Origin: Streptomyces sp. NRRL F-4489
Lineage (GTDB): Bacteria > Actinomycetota > Actinomycetes > Streptomycetales > Streptomycetaceae
Assembly (NCBI RefSeq): GCF_001509485.1
Contig: NZ_LLZI01000101.1
Span: forward strand, 1-64,000
Direction: 5' to 3'
Length of the DNA: 64,000 nt
Part shown: in pieces, positions 44,837-54,180 of the stretch
How positions within the stretch are numbered: the stretch's first letter is position 1
How the letters are laid out: each line of letters opens with the position of its first letter
Translations under genes and position numbers: made by a program
Notes under the pieces: generated by a model
What the model was told of the DNA's origin: nothing
Databases searched by the model: none
The model's input: only the letters and a program-made list of their open reading frames with translations

Positions 44837-46969
44837 CTACGCGGGCACGCTCGCGATGCCCGGGGCGAGGAACTTCTTGCCCGTCACCCGCTCCGAGACG
44901 CCCTCGCGGTCCAGGTACGGCGTGATGCCGCCCAGGTGGAAGGGCCAGCCGGCGCCGGTGATCAGGCACAGGTCGATGTCCTGCGCCTCGGCCACCACGC
45001 CCTCGTCCAGCATCAGCCGGATCTCCTGCGCGACGGCGTCCAGCACCCGGTCGCGGACCTGCTCCTCGGTGAGGACCACGTCGCCCTGCTTCAGCAGCGC
45101 GGCGACCTCCGGGTCCAGCTCCGGCTTGCCGGAGTCGTAGACGTAGAAGCCGCGCTTGCCGGCCTCCACGACCGCCTTGAGGTTCGGCGAGACGGTGAAG
45201 CGGTCCGGGAACGCGCCGTGCAGCGTCTCGGAGACGTGCAGGCCGATCGCCGGGCCGACCAGCTCCAGCAGCACCAGCGGCGACATCGGCAGGCCGAGCG
45301 GCTCGACGGCCTTCTCGGCGGTGGCCACCGGGGTGCCCTCGTCGATGACGTTCTGGATCTCGCCCATGAAGCGGGTCAGGATGCGGTTGACGACGAACGC
45401 CGGGGCGTCCTTGACCAGCACCGCGGTCTTCTTCAGCTTCTTCGCGACACCGAACGCCGTCGCGAGCGCCGCGTCGTCGGTCCGCTCGCCGCGCACGATC
45501 TCCAGGAGCGGCAGGATCGCGACCGGGTTGAAGAAGTGGAAGCCGACCACGCGCTCGGGGTGCTTCAGCTTCGACGCCATCTCGGTCACCGAGAGGGACG
45601 AGGTGTTCGTCGCCAGGATCGCGTGGGCGGGGGCCACGGCCTCCACCTCGGCGAAGACCTGCTGCTTGACGCCGATCTCCTCGAAGACGGCCTCGATGAT
45701 GAAGTCCGCGTCCGCGAAGCCCTCGGCCTTGTCCAGCACACCGGAGACCAGCGCCTTGAGGCGGTTGGCCTTGTCCTGGTTGATGCGGCCCTTGCCGAGC
45801 AGCTTGTCGATCTCGGCGTGGACGTAGCCCACACCCTTGTCGACGCGCTCCTGGTCGATGTCGGTCAGCACGACCGGCACCTCAAGGCGGCGCAGGAAGA
45901 GCAGCGCGAGCTGCGAGGCCATCAGGCCCGCGCCCACGACGCCGACCTTGGTGACCGGGCGCGCGAGGTTCTTGTCCGGCGCACCGGCCGGGCGCTTGGC
46001 GCGCTTCTGCACGAGGTTGAACGCGTAGATACCGGCGCGCAGTTCGCCGCCCATGATCAGGTCGGCGAGCGCCTGGTCCTCGGCGTCGAAGCCCTTCTGC
46101 AGGTCGCCGTTCTTGGACGCCGCGATGATGTCGAGCGCGCGGTACGCCGCCGGGGCAGCGCCGTGCACCTTCGAGTCGGCGATGAACTTACCGCGCGCGA
46201 CGGCCTGGTCCCAGGCTTCACCGCGGTCGACGACCGGACGCTCGACCTCGACGTCGCCCTTGAGGACGTTCGCGGTCCAGATCAGCGACTGCTCCAGGAA
46301 GTCCGCGCCCTCGAACAGCGCGTCGGCGATGCCGAGCTCGAAGACCTGCTGCCCCTTGAGCTGCTTGTTCTGGTTGAGCGAGTTCTCGATGATCACCGAG
46401 ACGGCCTTGTCCGCGCCGATGAGGTTCGGCAGCAGCGTGCAGCCGCCCCAGCCCGGCACCAGGCCGAGGAAGACCTCGGGCAGCGAGAAGGCGGGCAGCG
46501 CCTTGGAGACCGTGCGGTAGGTGCAGTGCAGACCGACCTCGACACCGCCGCCCATCGCCGCGCCATTGTAGTACGCGAAGGTCGGCACGGCGAGCCCGGA
46601 CAGCCGCTTGAAGACGTCGTGGCCGCCCTTGCCGATGGCCAGCGCGTCCTCGTGCCGCTTGAGCAGCTCCACGCCCTTGAGGTCGGCGCCGACCGCGAAG
46701 ATGAACGGCTTGCCGGTGACGCCGACACCGACGATGCCGCCCTCGGCGGCCTCCTTCTCGACCTGGTCGATCGCGGCGTTGAGGTTCGCCAGCGAGGCCG
46801 GGCCGAAGGTGGTCGGCTTGGTGTGGTCCAGGCCGTTGTCCAGCGTGATCAGCGCGAACTTACCGGCGTTGAAAGGCAGTTCGAGGTGGCGTACGTGCGC
46901 GGAGGTGACGACCTCGTCGGGGAAGAGGTCGGAGGCACCCTTGAGGAGCTCGGCGGTGGTGGTGCTCAC
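44837..46969 (-). CDS. fadB: Fatty-acid oxidation protein: enoyl-CoA hydratase/3-hydroxyacyl-CoA dehydrogenase
   Basis: A 710-residue bifunctional enzyme. The N-terminal crotonase domain has GADLKGVELLKR and YNGAAMGGGVEVGLHCTYRT, then PEVFLGLVPGWGGCTLLPNL. The dehydrogenase domain starts at about residue 335 with VGVVGAGLMASQLALLFLRR and continues with ATNTSSLSVTEMA and RVVGFHFFNPV. It hydrates enoyl-CoA and oxidises 3-hydroxyacyl-CoA. The GTG at 46969 overlaps the thiolase stop by four bases and has GGGGGA upstream, so the thiolase and FadB are translated together as an alpha-beta pair. Confidence 0.95.
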   Translation of the reverse strand: MSTTTAELLKGASDLFPDEVVTSAHVRHLELPFNAGKFALITLDNGLDHTKPTTFGPASLANLNAAIDQVEKEAAEGGIVGVGVTGKPFIFAVGADLKGVELLKRHEDALAIGKGGHDVFKRLSGLAVPTFAYYNGAAMGGGVEVGLHCTYRTVSKALPAFSLPEVFLGLVPGWGGCTLLPNLIGADKAVSVIIENSLNQNKQLKGQQVFELGIADALFEGADFLEQSLIWTANVLKGDVEVERPVVDRGEAWDQAVARGKFIADSKVHGAAPAAYRALDIIAASKNGDLQKGFDAEDQALADLIMGGELRAGIYAFNLVQKRAKRPAGAPDKNLARPVTKVGVVGAGLMASQLALLFLRRLEVPVVLTDIDQERVDKGVGYVHAEIDKLLGKGRINQDKANRLKALVSGVLDKAEGFADADFIIEAVFEEIGVKQQVFAEVEAVAPAHAILATNTSSLSVTEMASKLKHPERVVGFHFFNPVAILPLLEIVRGERTDDAALATAFGVAKKLKKTAVLVKDAPAFVVNRILTRFMGEIQNVIDEGTPVATAEKAVEPLGLPMSPLVLLELVGPAIGLHVSETLHGAFPDRFTVSPNLKAVVEAGKRGFYVYDSGKPELDPEVAALLKQGDVVLTEEQVRDRVLDAVAQEIRLMLDEGVVAEAQDIDLCLITGAGWPFHLGGITPYLDREGVSERVTGKKFLAPGIASVPA

Positions 46970-48183
46970 TTGTCCCCCTGGAAGTGCGGGTTTTCCCAGA
47001 TGACCGTCGCGCCCATGCCGAAGCCGACGCACATGGTGGTGAGGCCGTAGCGGACCTCGGGCTGCTCCTCGAACTGGCGGGCCAGCTGCGTCATCAGACG
47101 CACGCCCGAGGAGGCCAGCGGGTGGCCGAACGCGATCGCGCCGCCGTACTGGTTGACGCGCGCGTCGTCGTCCGCGATGCCGTAGTGCTCCAGGAACGCG
47201 AGGACCTGGACGGCGAACGCCTCGTTGATCTCGAAGAGGCCGATGTCGGAGATCGACAGACCCGCCTTGGCGAGCGCCTTCTCCGTGGCCGGGATCGGGC
47301 CGTAGCCCATGACCTCCGGCTCGACGCCCGCGAAGGCGTAGGAGACCAGGCGCATCCTCACCGGGAGGCCGTGCTCCCGGGCGAAGTCCTCGGACGCGAT
47401 GATCGAGGCGGTGGCACCGTCGTTGAGGCCCGCGGCGTTACCGGCCGTGACGCGCCCGTGCGTACGGAACGGCGTCTTGAGCCCCGCGAGGTTCTCCAGG
47501 GTCGTCCCCGGCCGCATCGGCTCGTCGGCGGTGACCAGGCCCCAACCGGTCTCGCCGACCTCGGAGTTGGTGTTGCGCACCGAGATCGGGACGAGGTCCT
47601 GCTGGATCTTCCCGTTCGCGTACGCCTTCGCCGCCTTCTCCTGCGAGCGCACGGCGTACTCGTCGGCGCGCCGCTTGGTGATGGACGGGTAGCGGTCGTG
47701 CAGATTCTCGGCGGTCATGCCCATGAACAGGGCGGACTCGTCGACGAGCTTCTCGGACACGAACCGCGGGTTCGGGTCGACGCCCTCGCCCATCGGGTGG
47801 CGGCCCATGTGCTCGACACCGCCGGCGATGACGGCGTCGTACGCGCCGAACGCGATGGAACCGGCGGTGGTGGTGACCGCGGTCAGCGCACCGGCGCACA
47901 TCCGGTCGATGGAGTAGCCGGGGACCGACTGCGGCAGCCCGGCGAGGATGCCGGCGGTGCGGCCGAGGGTCAGGCCCTGGTCGCCGATCTGCGTGGTCGC
48001 GGCGATGGCCACCTCGTCGATCTTCGCCGGGTCCAGGTTCGGGTTGCGGCGCAGCAGCTCCCGGATGGACTTCACAACGAGGTCGTCGGCGCGGGTCTCG
48101 TGGTAGATGCCCTTCGGGCCCGCCTTGCCGAACGGGGTGCGGACGCCGTCGACGAAGACGACGTCCCTAGCGGTACGAGGCAC
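46966..48183 (-). CDS. fadA: Acetyl-CoA acyltransferase (beta-ketothiolase)
   Basis: A 405-residue thiolase. The active-site cysteine lies in DRMCAGALTAV (about residue 93). The C-terminal catalytic regions are NEAFAVQVLAFLEHYG, GGAIAFGHPLASSGVRL with the His, and MCVGFGMGATVIWEN with the second Cys. It cleaves 3-ketoacyl-CoA at the end of each beta-oxidation round. The GTG at 48183 has GGAGGAGAG upstream. It is first in the fadA-fadB operon. Confidence 0.95.
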   Translation of the reverse strand: MPRTARDVVFVDGVRTPFGKAGPKGIYHETRADDLVVKSIRELLRRNPNLDPAKIDEVAIAATTQIGDQGLTLGRTAGILAGLPQSVPGYSIDRMCAGALTAVTTTAGSIAFGAYDAVIAGGVEHMGRHPMGEGVDPNPRFVSEKLVDESALFMGMTAENLHDRYPSITKRRADEYAVRSQEKAAKAYANGKIQQDLVPISVRNTNSEVGETGWGLVTADEPMRPGTTLENLAGLKTPFRTHGRVTAGNAAGLNDGATASIIASEDFAREHGLPVRMRLVSYAFAGVEPEVMGYGPIPATEKALAKAGLSISDIGLFEINEAFAVQVLAFLEHYGIADDDARVNQYGGAIAFGHPLASSGVRLMTQLARQFEEQPEVRYGLTTMCVGFGMGATVIWENPHFQGDK

Positions 48184-48347
48184 GTTGGCTCTCCTCCAGG
48201 TGCGGGATGGCACTGCTGCGGGCGCGCCCCGAGGACGCGTCACACGCCCATGCTACTTACGGGTAACCATGCTGCACACCCCCCTCGCCCGGAGCGGCGA
48301 ACGTCACACCGCCGGGTGGCCGGAACCCGCCGGGTGCGCGCACGCGA

Positions 48348-48388
48348 ACGGCCCCGGGCGCGCCGGGGAAGGGCGCGGCCGGGGCCGT
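48348..48388 (-). terminator. Terminator of the RNase D gene
   Basis: ACGGCCCCGG (48348-48357) pairs perfectly with CCGGGGCCGT (48379-48388), with further internal GC pairing. It lies 22 bases beyond the rnd stop and upstream of fadA. Confidence 0.7.
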
Positions 48389-48410
48389 CGGGCGGTGAAG
48401 CGGGACCGGG

Positions 48411-49685
48411 TCAGGAGCCGTTGGCCACCAGGGCCTCGGTCAGGACCGGCGCGGTCAGTTCGATCTGCCAGGGGCGGGCGCCGTGTCCGGCCAGGACATC
48501 GGCGACCGCCTCCGGGGTCGGACCGGCCGGCGGCTCCCAGCACAGCCGGCGCACCGTGTCCGGCGCGATGAGGTTCTCCTGGGGCAGATTCAGCCGCTCG
48601 GCGAGCGCCGTCACCGCGGCCCGGGCGGCGGTCAGCCGGGCCGCCGCGGCCGGGTCCTTGTCGGCCCACGAGCGGGGCGGCGGGGGGCCGTTGAGCGGCT
48701 GGCCGGGCTGCGGCAGCTCGCTGTCCGGCAGCGCCCGGGCGCGGTCCACGGCGGCCTGCCACTGCTCCAGCTGGCGCCGGCCCATCCGGTGCCCGAAGCC
48801 GGGCAGCGCGGCCAGCGCGTGGGCGTTCGGCGGCAGGCCGAGCGCCGCCTCGATGATCGCCGCGTCGCCGAGGACCTTGCCGGGCGAGACGTCGCGCCGC
48901 TGGGCGACCTGGTCGCGCAGCGTCCACAGCTCCCGGACCACCGCCATCTGCCGGCGCCGGCGCACCTTGTGCATCCCGGACGTGCGGCGCCAGGGGTCCT
49001 TGCGGGGCGGCGGCGGGGGAGCGGCGGCGATCGCCGCGAACTCCTGCCGGGCCCACTCCAGCTTCCCCTGCCGGGTCAGCTCCGCCTCCAGCGCGTCCCG
49101 GAGGTCCACCAGCAGCTCCACGTCGAGCGCGGCGTAGCGCAGCCAGGGCTCGGGCAGCGGGCGGGTGGACCAGTCGACGGCCGAGTGGCCCTTCTCCAGG
49201 GCGTAGCCGAGGACGTTCTCCACCATGGCGCCCAGGCCCACCCGGGCGAAACCGGCCAGCCGCCCGGCCAGCTCGGTGTCGAACAGCTTGTCCGGGACCA
49301 TCCCTATGTCGCGCAGGCAGGGCAGGTCCTGGGTGGCGGCGTGCAGCACCCACTCGGCATCGGAGATCGCCGCGCCGAGGGCGGAGAGGTCGGGCACGCC
49401 GACCGGGTCGATCAGGACGCTGCCGGCGCCCTCGCGGCGCAGCTGGACGAGGTAGGCGCGCTGGCCGTAGCGGTAGCCCGAGGCGCGCTCGGCGTCCACG
49501 GCGACCGGGCCGCGGCCGGCCGCGAAGGCGGCGACGACCTCGGCGAACGCCTCCGGGGTCGCGGTCACCGGCGGGATGCCCTCGCGGGGTTCCAGTAGGG
49601 GTACCGGCGCCGGTCGGGAATCGGGAGGCGATTCTCCGGGTGCTCGCAGTGTCGTGTCTGCTGCGGTCTTTTGGGCGTCGGTCAC
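48411..49685 (-). CDS. rnd: Ribonuclease D (DEDDy exonuclease with HRDC domain)
   Basis: A 424-residue protein. The exonuclease domain has the DEDDy residues in VAVDAERASGYRYGQRAYLV, WVLHAATQDLPCLRDIG, and LRYAALDVELLVDLRD (Tyr and Asp). A helical HRDC domain (MAVVRELWTLRDQVAQRRDV) follows from about residue 240. RNase D trims 3' ends of tRNA and other structured RNAs. The first 35 residues are low complexity. It is single, with a terminator downstream and the response regulator gene upstream (82-base gap, same strand). Confidence 0.92.
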   Translation of the reverse strand: MTDAQKTAADTTLRAPGESPPDSRPAPVPLLEPREGIPPVTATPEAFAEVVAAFAAGRGPVAVDAERASGYRYGQRAYLVQLRREGAGSVLIDPVGVPDLSALGAAISDAEWVLHAATQDLPCLRDIGMVPDKLFDTELAGRLAGFARVGLGAMVENVLGYALEKGHSAVDWSTRPLPEPWLRYAALDVELLVDLRDALEAELTRQGKLEWARQEFAAIAAAPPPPPRKDPWRRTSGMHKVRRRRQMAVVRELWTLRDQVAQRRDVSPGKVLGDAAIIEAALGLPPNAHALAALPGFGHRMGRRQLEQWQAAVDRARALPDSELPQPGQPLNGPPPPRSWADKDPAAAARLTAARAAVTALAERLNLPQENLIAPDTVRRLCWEPPAGPTPEAVADVLAGHGARPWQIELTAPVLTEALVANGS

Positions 49686-49767
49686 CAGTCAAGGGTATCT
49701 GTGGATGCGCGTCGCCCGTCGGGGGAATCTTCCCTCGACGGGCGGGACGGGGTGAGCGGTGGGGTTT

Positions 49768-50430
49768 TCAGTGGATGATGCCGGTGCGCAGCGCGACCGC
49801 CACCATTCCGGCGCGGTCGCCGGTGCCGAGCTTGCGGGCGATCCGGGCGAGGTGGCTCTTCACGGTCAGCGCGGACAGCCCCATCGAGACGCCGATCGCC
49901 TTGTTGGACTGGCCCTCCGCCACCAGCCGCAACACCTCGACCTCGCGTCCGGAGAGCTCGCGGTAGCCGCCGGGGTGCCCCGGCGCGCCGGGCGGGCGGC
50001 GCTGCATCCGGGCGGCGTTGGCGCCGATCGGGGCGGCGCCCGGCCGGCCCGGCAGGCCGAGGTTGGTGCGGGTGCCGGTGACGACGTAGCCCTTGACGCC
50101 GCCGGCCAGCGCGTTGCGCACCGCGCCGATGTCGTCCGCTGCGGACAGCGCGAGCCCGTTGGGCCAGCCGGCCGCCCGGGTCTCGGACAGCAGGGTCAGG
50201 CCGGAGCCGTCGGGAAGGTGGACGTCGGCGACGCAGATGTCGCGCGGGTTGCCGATGCGGGGTCGGGCCTCCGCGATGGACGACGCCTCGATCACGTCGC
50301 GCACGCCGAGGGCCCACAGGTGGCGGGTGACGGTGGAGCGGACGCGGGGGTCGGCCACGACGACCATGGCGGTCGGCTTGTTCGGGCGGTAGGCGACCAG
50401 GCTCGAAGGCTGCTCAAGGAGAACTGACAC
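49768..50430 (-). CDS. LuxR/NarL-type response regulator, atypical receiver
   Basis: A 220-residue regulator. The receiver keeps the phospho-acceptor Asp (ICVADVHLPDGSGL) and the distal Lys (GVKGYVV), but the usual N-terminal acidic pair is replaced by VVADPRV, so phosphorylation may be altered. The C-terminal LuxR HTH is ELSGREVEVLRLVAEGQSNK followed by GVSMGLSALTVKSHLARIAR. No sensor kinase gene is adjacent, so it is an orphan. The same gene order next to RNase D and hemE is conserved in streptomycetes as far as I recall. Confidence 0.9.
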   Translation of the reverse strand: MSVLLEQPSSLVAYRPNKPTAMVVVADPRVRSTVTRHLWALGVRDVIEASSIAEARPRIGNPRDICVADVHLPDGSGLTLLSETRAAGWPNGLALSAADDIGAVRNALAGGVKGYVVTGTRTNLGLPGRPGAAPIGANAARMQRRPPGAPGHPGGYRELSGREVEVLRLVAEGQSNKAIGVSMGLSALTVKSHLARIARKLGTGDRAGMVAVALRTGIIH

Positions 50431-50751
50431 CGGGCCTCCTGGGGAGTGGCGGGGACGGAAGCCGGCTGGGGAAAGCCGGAATGATCCGTGTTTGAAGGGT
50501 CACTGACCTCTTCGGCAGTAAACCGGCGGGACTTTAGACTTTGATCACGATTTAGTTAGGGGCAATTCGGGCAAATCGGATGCGTGAGCGATCAAGGTGA
50601 GCACGCAGTGCACATCGAGGTGATCACAGGCGTACGCGATGCCGTCCGGAACCGGAAACGGCGGATGCCGCGCGCCCGGCCTCCCGGACACGCGGCATCC
50701 GACACCGCTCCGTACGTATGTCCCCGCGTGCTGCGCCGCTCTTTCTCCCGC
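50431..50751. other. Intergenic region upstream of the response regulator gene
   Basis: 321 bases without a gene. An AT-rich patch near 50530-50580 should hold the response regulator promoter, though I see no clear box pair. The right side contains the hairpin at 50662-50701. Confidence 0.5.
50662..50701 (-). terminator. Terminator of the DUF3000 gene
   Basis: CGGATGCCGCG (50662-50672) pairs perfectly with CGCGGCATCCG (50691-50701) around an 18-base loop, 50 bases beyond the DUF3000 stop. Confidence 0.65.
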
Positions 50752-51408
50752 TCAGCGGGCCTGCGGACCGCGCCGCTGCGGCAGCGGCACCACCCCGCCG
50801 CCCGGGGCCGCGTCCAGCGGCGCCGGCGGCAGCCCCGCCACCTGGCACAGCAGATCGCACCAGGCCGCCAGGTGCGCCGCCAGGTCCGGCACCCCGCCCG
50901 GCCCCTCGGCCGGCGTCCACGACGCCCGGATCTCGATCTGGGTCGCCGGCTCGCGCGGCGCCAGCCCGCCGAAGTAGTGCGACCCGGCCCGGGTGACCGT
51001 GCCGCTCGGCGCGCCGTAGCGCACCCCGCGCGCCTCCAGCGCCCCCGTCAGCCAGGACCATGACACGTCCGGAAGCAGCGGATCGGTGCCCATCTCCGGC
51101 TCCAGCTCCGCCCGGGCCAGCGTCACCACCCGGAACGTGCCCTGCCAGGTCTCGTCGCCGGCCGGCTGGTGCAGCACCACCAGCCGCCCGTCCGCCAGAT
51201 CGCGGTCCTCCCCGCCCGGCCCGCCGCCGCGCTCCACCACCGTCGCCTCCAGCGCGTACGCGTACGGGGCGAGCCGTTTGGGGGCGGGCGTCGGGCCGGT
51301 CTCGATCTCCGGCCGCAGTCGTGCCGCGCGGAGCGCCTCGACCGCCTGACGGAAGGGGATCGGGGTCTCGTCCGCGCTGTCCGCGAGGTGTTCGTGAGCC
51401 GCAGCCAT
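50752..51408 (-). CDS. DUF3000 family protein
   Basis: A 218-residue protein of the DUF3000 family, found almost only in Actinobacteria and usually next to hemE. Visible family features are [52 protein letters not shown] and [15 protein letters not shown]. There is no signal peptide or membrane segment. The ATG at 51408 is the first that leaves the domain intact. It is divergent from hemE with a 102-base gap, which suggests a shared control region. Function is unknown; the constant link to heme genes is the only clue. Confidence 0.88.
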   Translation of the reverse strand: MAAAHEHLADSADETPIPFRQAVEALRAARLRPEIETGPTPAPKRLAPYAYALEATVVERGGGPGGEDRDLADGRLVVLHQPAGDETWQGTFRVVTLARAELEPEMGTDPLLPDVSWSWLTGALEARGVRYGAPSGTVTRAGSHYFGGLAPREPATQIEIRASWTPAEGPGGVPDLAAHLAAWCDLLCQVAGLPPAPLDAAPGGGVVPLPQRRGPQAR

Positions 51409-51510
51409 GCCCGGAAGGGTAGGCGGAAGACGGCGTTCATACGGGGAGGACACCCGGTGCGCGCGTCGCCCATTCGGAGGTGCCGCGGGGAGCGTGCGAA
51501 GATTTGCCGC

Positions 51511-52578
51511 GTGAGCGCCAACGACGCCCCCAAGGGCCAGCAGCAGACCGCTACGTACGACTCGGCATTCCTCCGGGCCTGCCGGCGCGAGCCGGTGCCG
51601 CACACGCCGGTGTGGTTCATGCGCCAGGCCGGGCGTTCGCTGCCCGAGTACCGCAAGGTCCGCGAGGGCATCGCGATGCTCGACTCCTGTATGCGGCCCG
51701 AGCTGGTCACCGAGATCACGCTGCAGCCCGTCCGCCGGCACGGCGTGGACGCCGCCATCTACTTCAGCGACATCGTGGTGCCGCTGAAGGCCATCGGCGT
51801 CGACCTCGACATCAAGCCCGGCGTCGGCCCGGTGGTGGCCGACCCCATCCGCAGCCGCGCCGACCTGGAGCGGCTGCGTCCGCTGGACCCCTCCGACGTC
51901 CCCTACGTCACCGAGGCCATCGGCCTGCTCACCCGCGAGCTCGGCGCCACCCCGCTCATCGGCTTCGCCGGCGCCCCGTTCACCCTCGCCAGCTACCTCG
52001 TCGAGGGCGGCCCGTCCCGCAACCACGAGCACACCAAGGCCCTGATGTACGGCGACCCGCAGCTGTGGGCCGACCTGCTCGACCGGCTCGCGGACATCAC
52101 CGCCGCCTTCCTGAAGGTCCAGATCGAGGCCGGCGCGAGCGCCGTGCAGCTCTTCGACTCCTGGGTCGGCGCGCTCGCCCCGGCCGACTACCGGCGCTCG
52201 GTGCTGCCGGCCTCCGCCAAGGTCTTCGACGCGGTCGCCTCCTACGGCGTCCCGCGCATCCACTTCGGCGTCGGCACCGGCGAGCTGCTGGGCCTGATGG
52301 GCGAGGCCGGCGCGGACGTGGTCGGCGCGGACTGGCGGGTGCCGCTGGACGAGGCGGCCCGCCGGGCCGGCCCCGGCAAGGCGATCCAGGGCAACCTCGA
52401 CCCGGCCGTCCTCTTCGCCCCCCGGGAAGCCGTCGAGGCCAAGGCCCGCGAGGTCCTGGACACCGCCGCCGGCCTCCCCGGCCACGTCTTCAACCTCGGC
52501 CACGGCGTCCTGCCGGACACCGACCCGGACGCGCTGACCCGCCTCGTGGAGTACGTCCACACCCAGACCGCGCGCTGA
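51511..52578 (+). CDS. hemE: Uroporphyrinogen decarboxylase
   Basis: A 355-residue enzyme that removes four carboxyl groups from uroporphyrinogen III to give coproporphyrinogen III. Family signatures are [57 protein letters not shown] and [13 protein letters not shown]. The GTG at 51511 gives an N-terminus of normal length. The later genes hemY and hemQ in this window complete the coproporphyrin-dependent route. Confidence 0.96.
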   Translation: MSANDAPKGQQQTATYDSAFLRACRREPVPHTPVWFMRQAGRSLPEYRKVREGIAMLDSCMRPELVTEITLQPVRRHGVDAAIYFSDIVVPLKAIGVDLDIKPGVGPVVADPIRSRADLERLRPLDPSDVPYVTEAIGLLTRELGATPLIGFAGAPFTLASYLVEGGPSRNHEHTKALMYGDPQLWADLLDRLADITAAFLKVQIEAGASAVQLFDSWVGALAPADYRRSVLPASAKVFDAVASYGVPRIHFGVGTGELLGLMGEAGADVVGADWRVPLDEAARRAGPGKAIQGNLDPAVLFAPREAVEAKAREVLDTAAGLPGHVFNLGHGVLPDTDPDALTRLVEYVHTQTAR

Positions 52579-52583
52579 GGGCG

Positions 52584-52620
52584 GGCGGGGGCGTAAGCCC
52601 GTACGGGTCAGGCCCCCGCC
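52584..52620. terminator. Hairpin between convergent hemE and flavoprotein genes
   Basis: GGCGGGGGC (52584-52592) pairs perfectly with GCCCCCGCC (52612-52620). The right arm overlaps the last codons of the convergent gene ending at 52608, so it could end both transcripts. Confidence 0.6.
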
Positions 52621-53993
52621 GCCCGCACCGCCGCGGCGGCCTTGCGGGCCGCCACCAGCACCGGGTCCCACACCGGCGAGAACGGCGGCGCGTAGCCGAG
52701 GTCGAGCGCGGTCATCGCCTCCACCGTCATCCCGGCGGTGAGCGCCACCGCGGCGACGTCCACCCGCTTGCCCGCGCCCTCCCGCCCGACGATCTGCACG
52801 CCCAGCAGCCGGCCGGTGCGCCGCTCGGCGAGCATCTTGACGTGCATCGGACGGGCGCCCGGGTAGTAGCCGGCGCGGCTGGTCGACTCGATGGTGACGG
52901 CCGTGAAGCGGAGCCCCGCCGCCCGCGCCTGGCTCTCCAGCAGCCCGGTGCGGGCGATCTCCAGATCGCAGACCTTGCTGACGGCGGTGCCGACGACCCC
53001 GGGGAAGGTGGCGTAGCCGCCGGCCACGTTGGCGCCGATGACCTGGCCGTGCTTGTTGGCGTGGGTGCCCAGCGGGATGTGCCGGGGCTCGCCGGTGATC
53101 AGATCGCGCACCTCGACGCAGTCGCCGCCGGCCCAGACGTTCTCCTGGCCGGCGACCCGCAGCGCCAGGTCCGTGCGCAGGCCCCCGGACGCGCCCAGCG
53201 GCAGCCCGGCCGCCTTGGCCAGCGCGGTCTCCGGGCGCACGCCCATCCCCAGCACCACGATGTCGGCCGGGTACTCGGCGTCCTCGGTGGCCACCGCGCG
53301 GGCCCGCCCGCCGTCGCCGGTCAGCACCTCGGTGACCTGCGCGCCCGTCACCACCTCGATGCCCATCCCGCGCATCGCGGTGTGCACCAGCGCGCCCATG
53401 TCCGGGTCGAGCGTGGACATCGGCTGGTCGCTCTTCTCCAGCACCGTCACCTCGTACCCGCGGTGGACCAGCGCCTCGGCCATCTCCACGCCGATGTAGC
53501 CGGCGCCGATGACCACCGCCCGGCGGCCCGGCGCGCCCGCCAGCCCGCGCAGCACCGCCTGCCCGTCGTCCAGCGTCTGCACGCCGTACACGCCCGGGGC
53601 GTCGATGCCCGGCAGCGGCGGGCGCAGCGGCCGCGCCCCGGTGGCGAGCACCAGCTTGTCGAAGCCGGTCCACTCCTCCCGGCCGCCGTCGTCCAGCGCC
53701 CGGGTGCGCACCCGGCCCCGGTCCAGGTCCAGCTCGGTGACCTCGGTGCGCAGCCGCAGATCGATGTCCCGGGACCGGTGCTCCTTGGCGGTCCGGGCGA
53801 TCAGCGCGTCCGGCCCGTCCACCGCGCCGCCGACCCAGTACGGGATCCCGCACGCGGAGTACGAGGTGAAGTGGCCCCGCTCGAACGCGGTGATGCGCAG
53901 CGCGTCCGGGTCCTTGAGCCGGCGGGCCTGCGAGGCGGCGGCCATGCCCGCCGCGTCACCGCCGATGACCACGAGCCGCTCGGGGGCCGCCAT
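52608..53993 (-). CDS. FAD-dependent CoA-disulfide reductase-like oxidoreductase
   Basis: A 461-residue flavoprotein. FAD-binding is shown by LVVIGGDAAGMAAASQARRL and NVWAGGDCVEVRDLITGEPR; NAD(P)H-binding by VVIGAGYIGVEMAEAL. The redox cysteine lies in SYSACGIPYWVGG (about residue 48), the single-cysteine arrangement of CoA-disulfide reductases and NADH oxidases. A C-terminal dimerisation domain is complete. Such enzymes use NADPH to reduce CoA disulfide, persulfides or oxygen. It is convergent with hemE and stands alone. Confidence 0.88.
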   Translation of the reverse strand: MAAPERLVVIGGDAAGMAAASQARRLKDPDALRITAFERGHFTSYSACGIPYWVGGAVDGPDALIARTAKEHRSRDIDLRLRTEVTELDLDRGRVRTRALDDGGREEWTGFDKLVLATGARPLRPPLPGIDAPGVYGVQTLDDGQAVLRGLAGAPGRRAVVIGAGYIGVEMAEALVHRGYEVTVLEKSDQPMSTLDPDMGALVHTAMRGMGIEVVTGAQVTEVLTGDGGRARAVATEDAEYPADIVVLGMGVRPETALAKAAGLPLGASGGLRTDLALRVAGQENVWAGGDCVEVRDLITGEPRHIPLGTHANKHGQVIGANVAGGYATFPGVVGTAVSKVCDLEIARTGLLESQARAAGLRFTAVTIESTSRAGYYPGARPMHVKMLAERRTGRLLGVQIVGREGAGKRVDVAAVALTAGMTVEAMTALDLGYAPPFSPVWDPVLVAARKAAAAVRAAGA

Positions 53994-54180
53994 GAGGGGT
54001 CCTTTCGTCGGGGGTGTGTGCGCTTGCGTGGGGGTGCGGGCGCTTCGGTTCGTTTGGGTTCGTTTGCGTACGCAGGTGATCGTTACCGCTCGGTGGTGGT
54101 GGTATACGTGCGGGTTTCGCCCAGTTTCATGATCGCGGACCGGGGCCGGGCGCGCACCGCCGACCGGACCGGCGGCGGGG

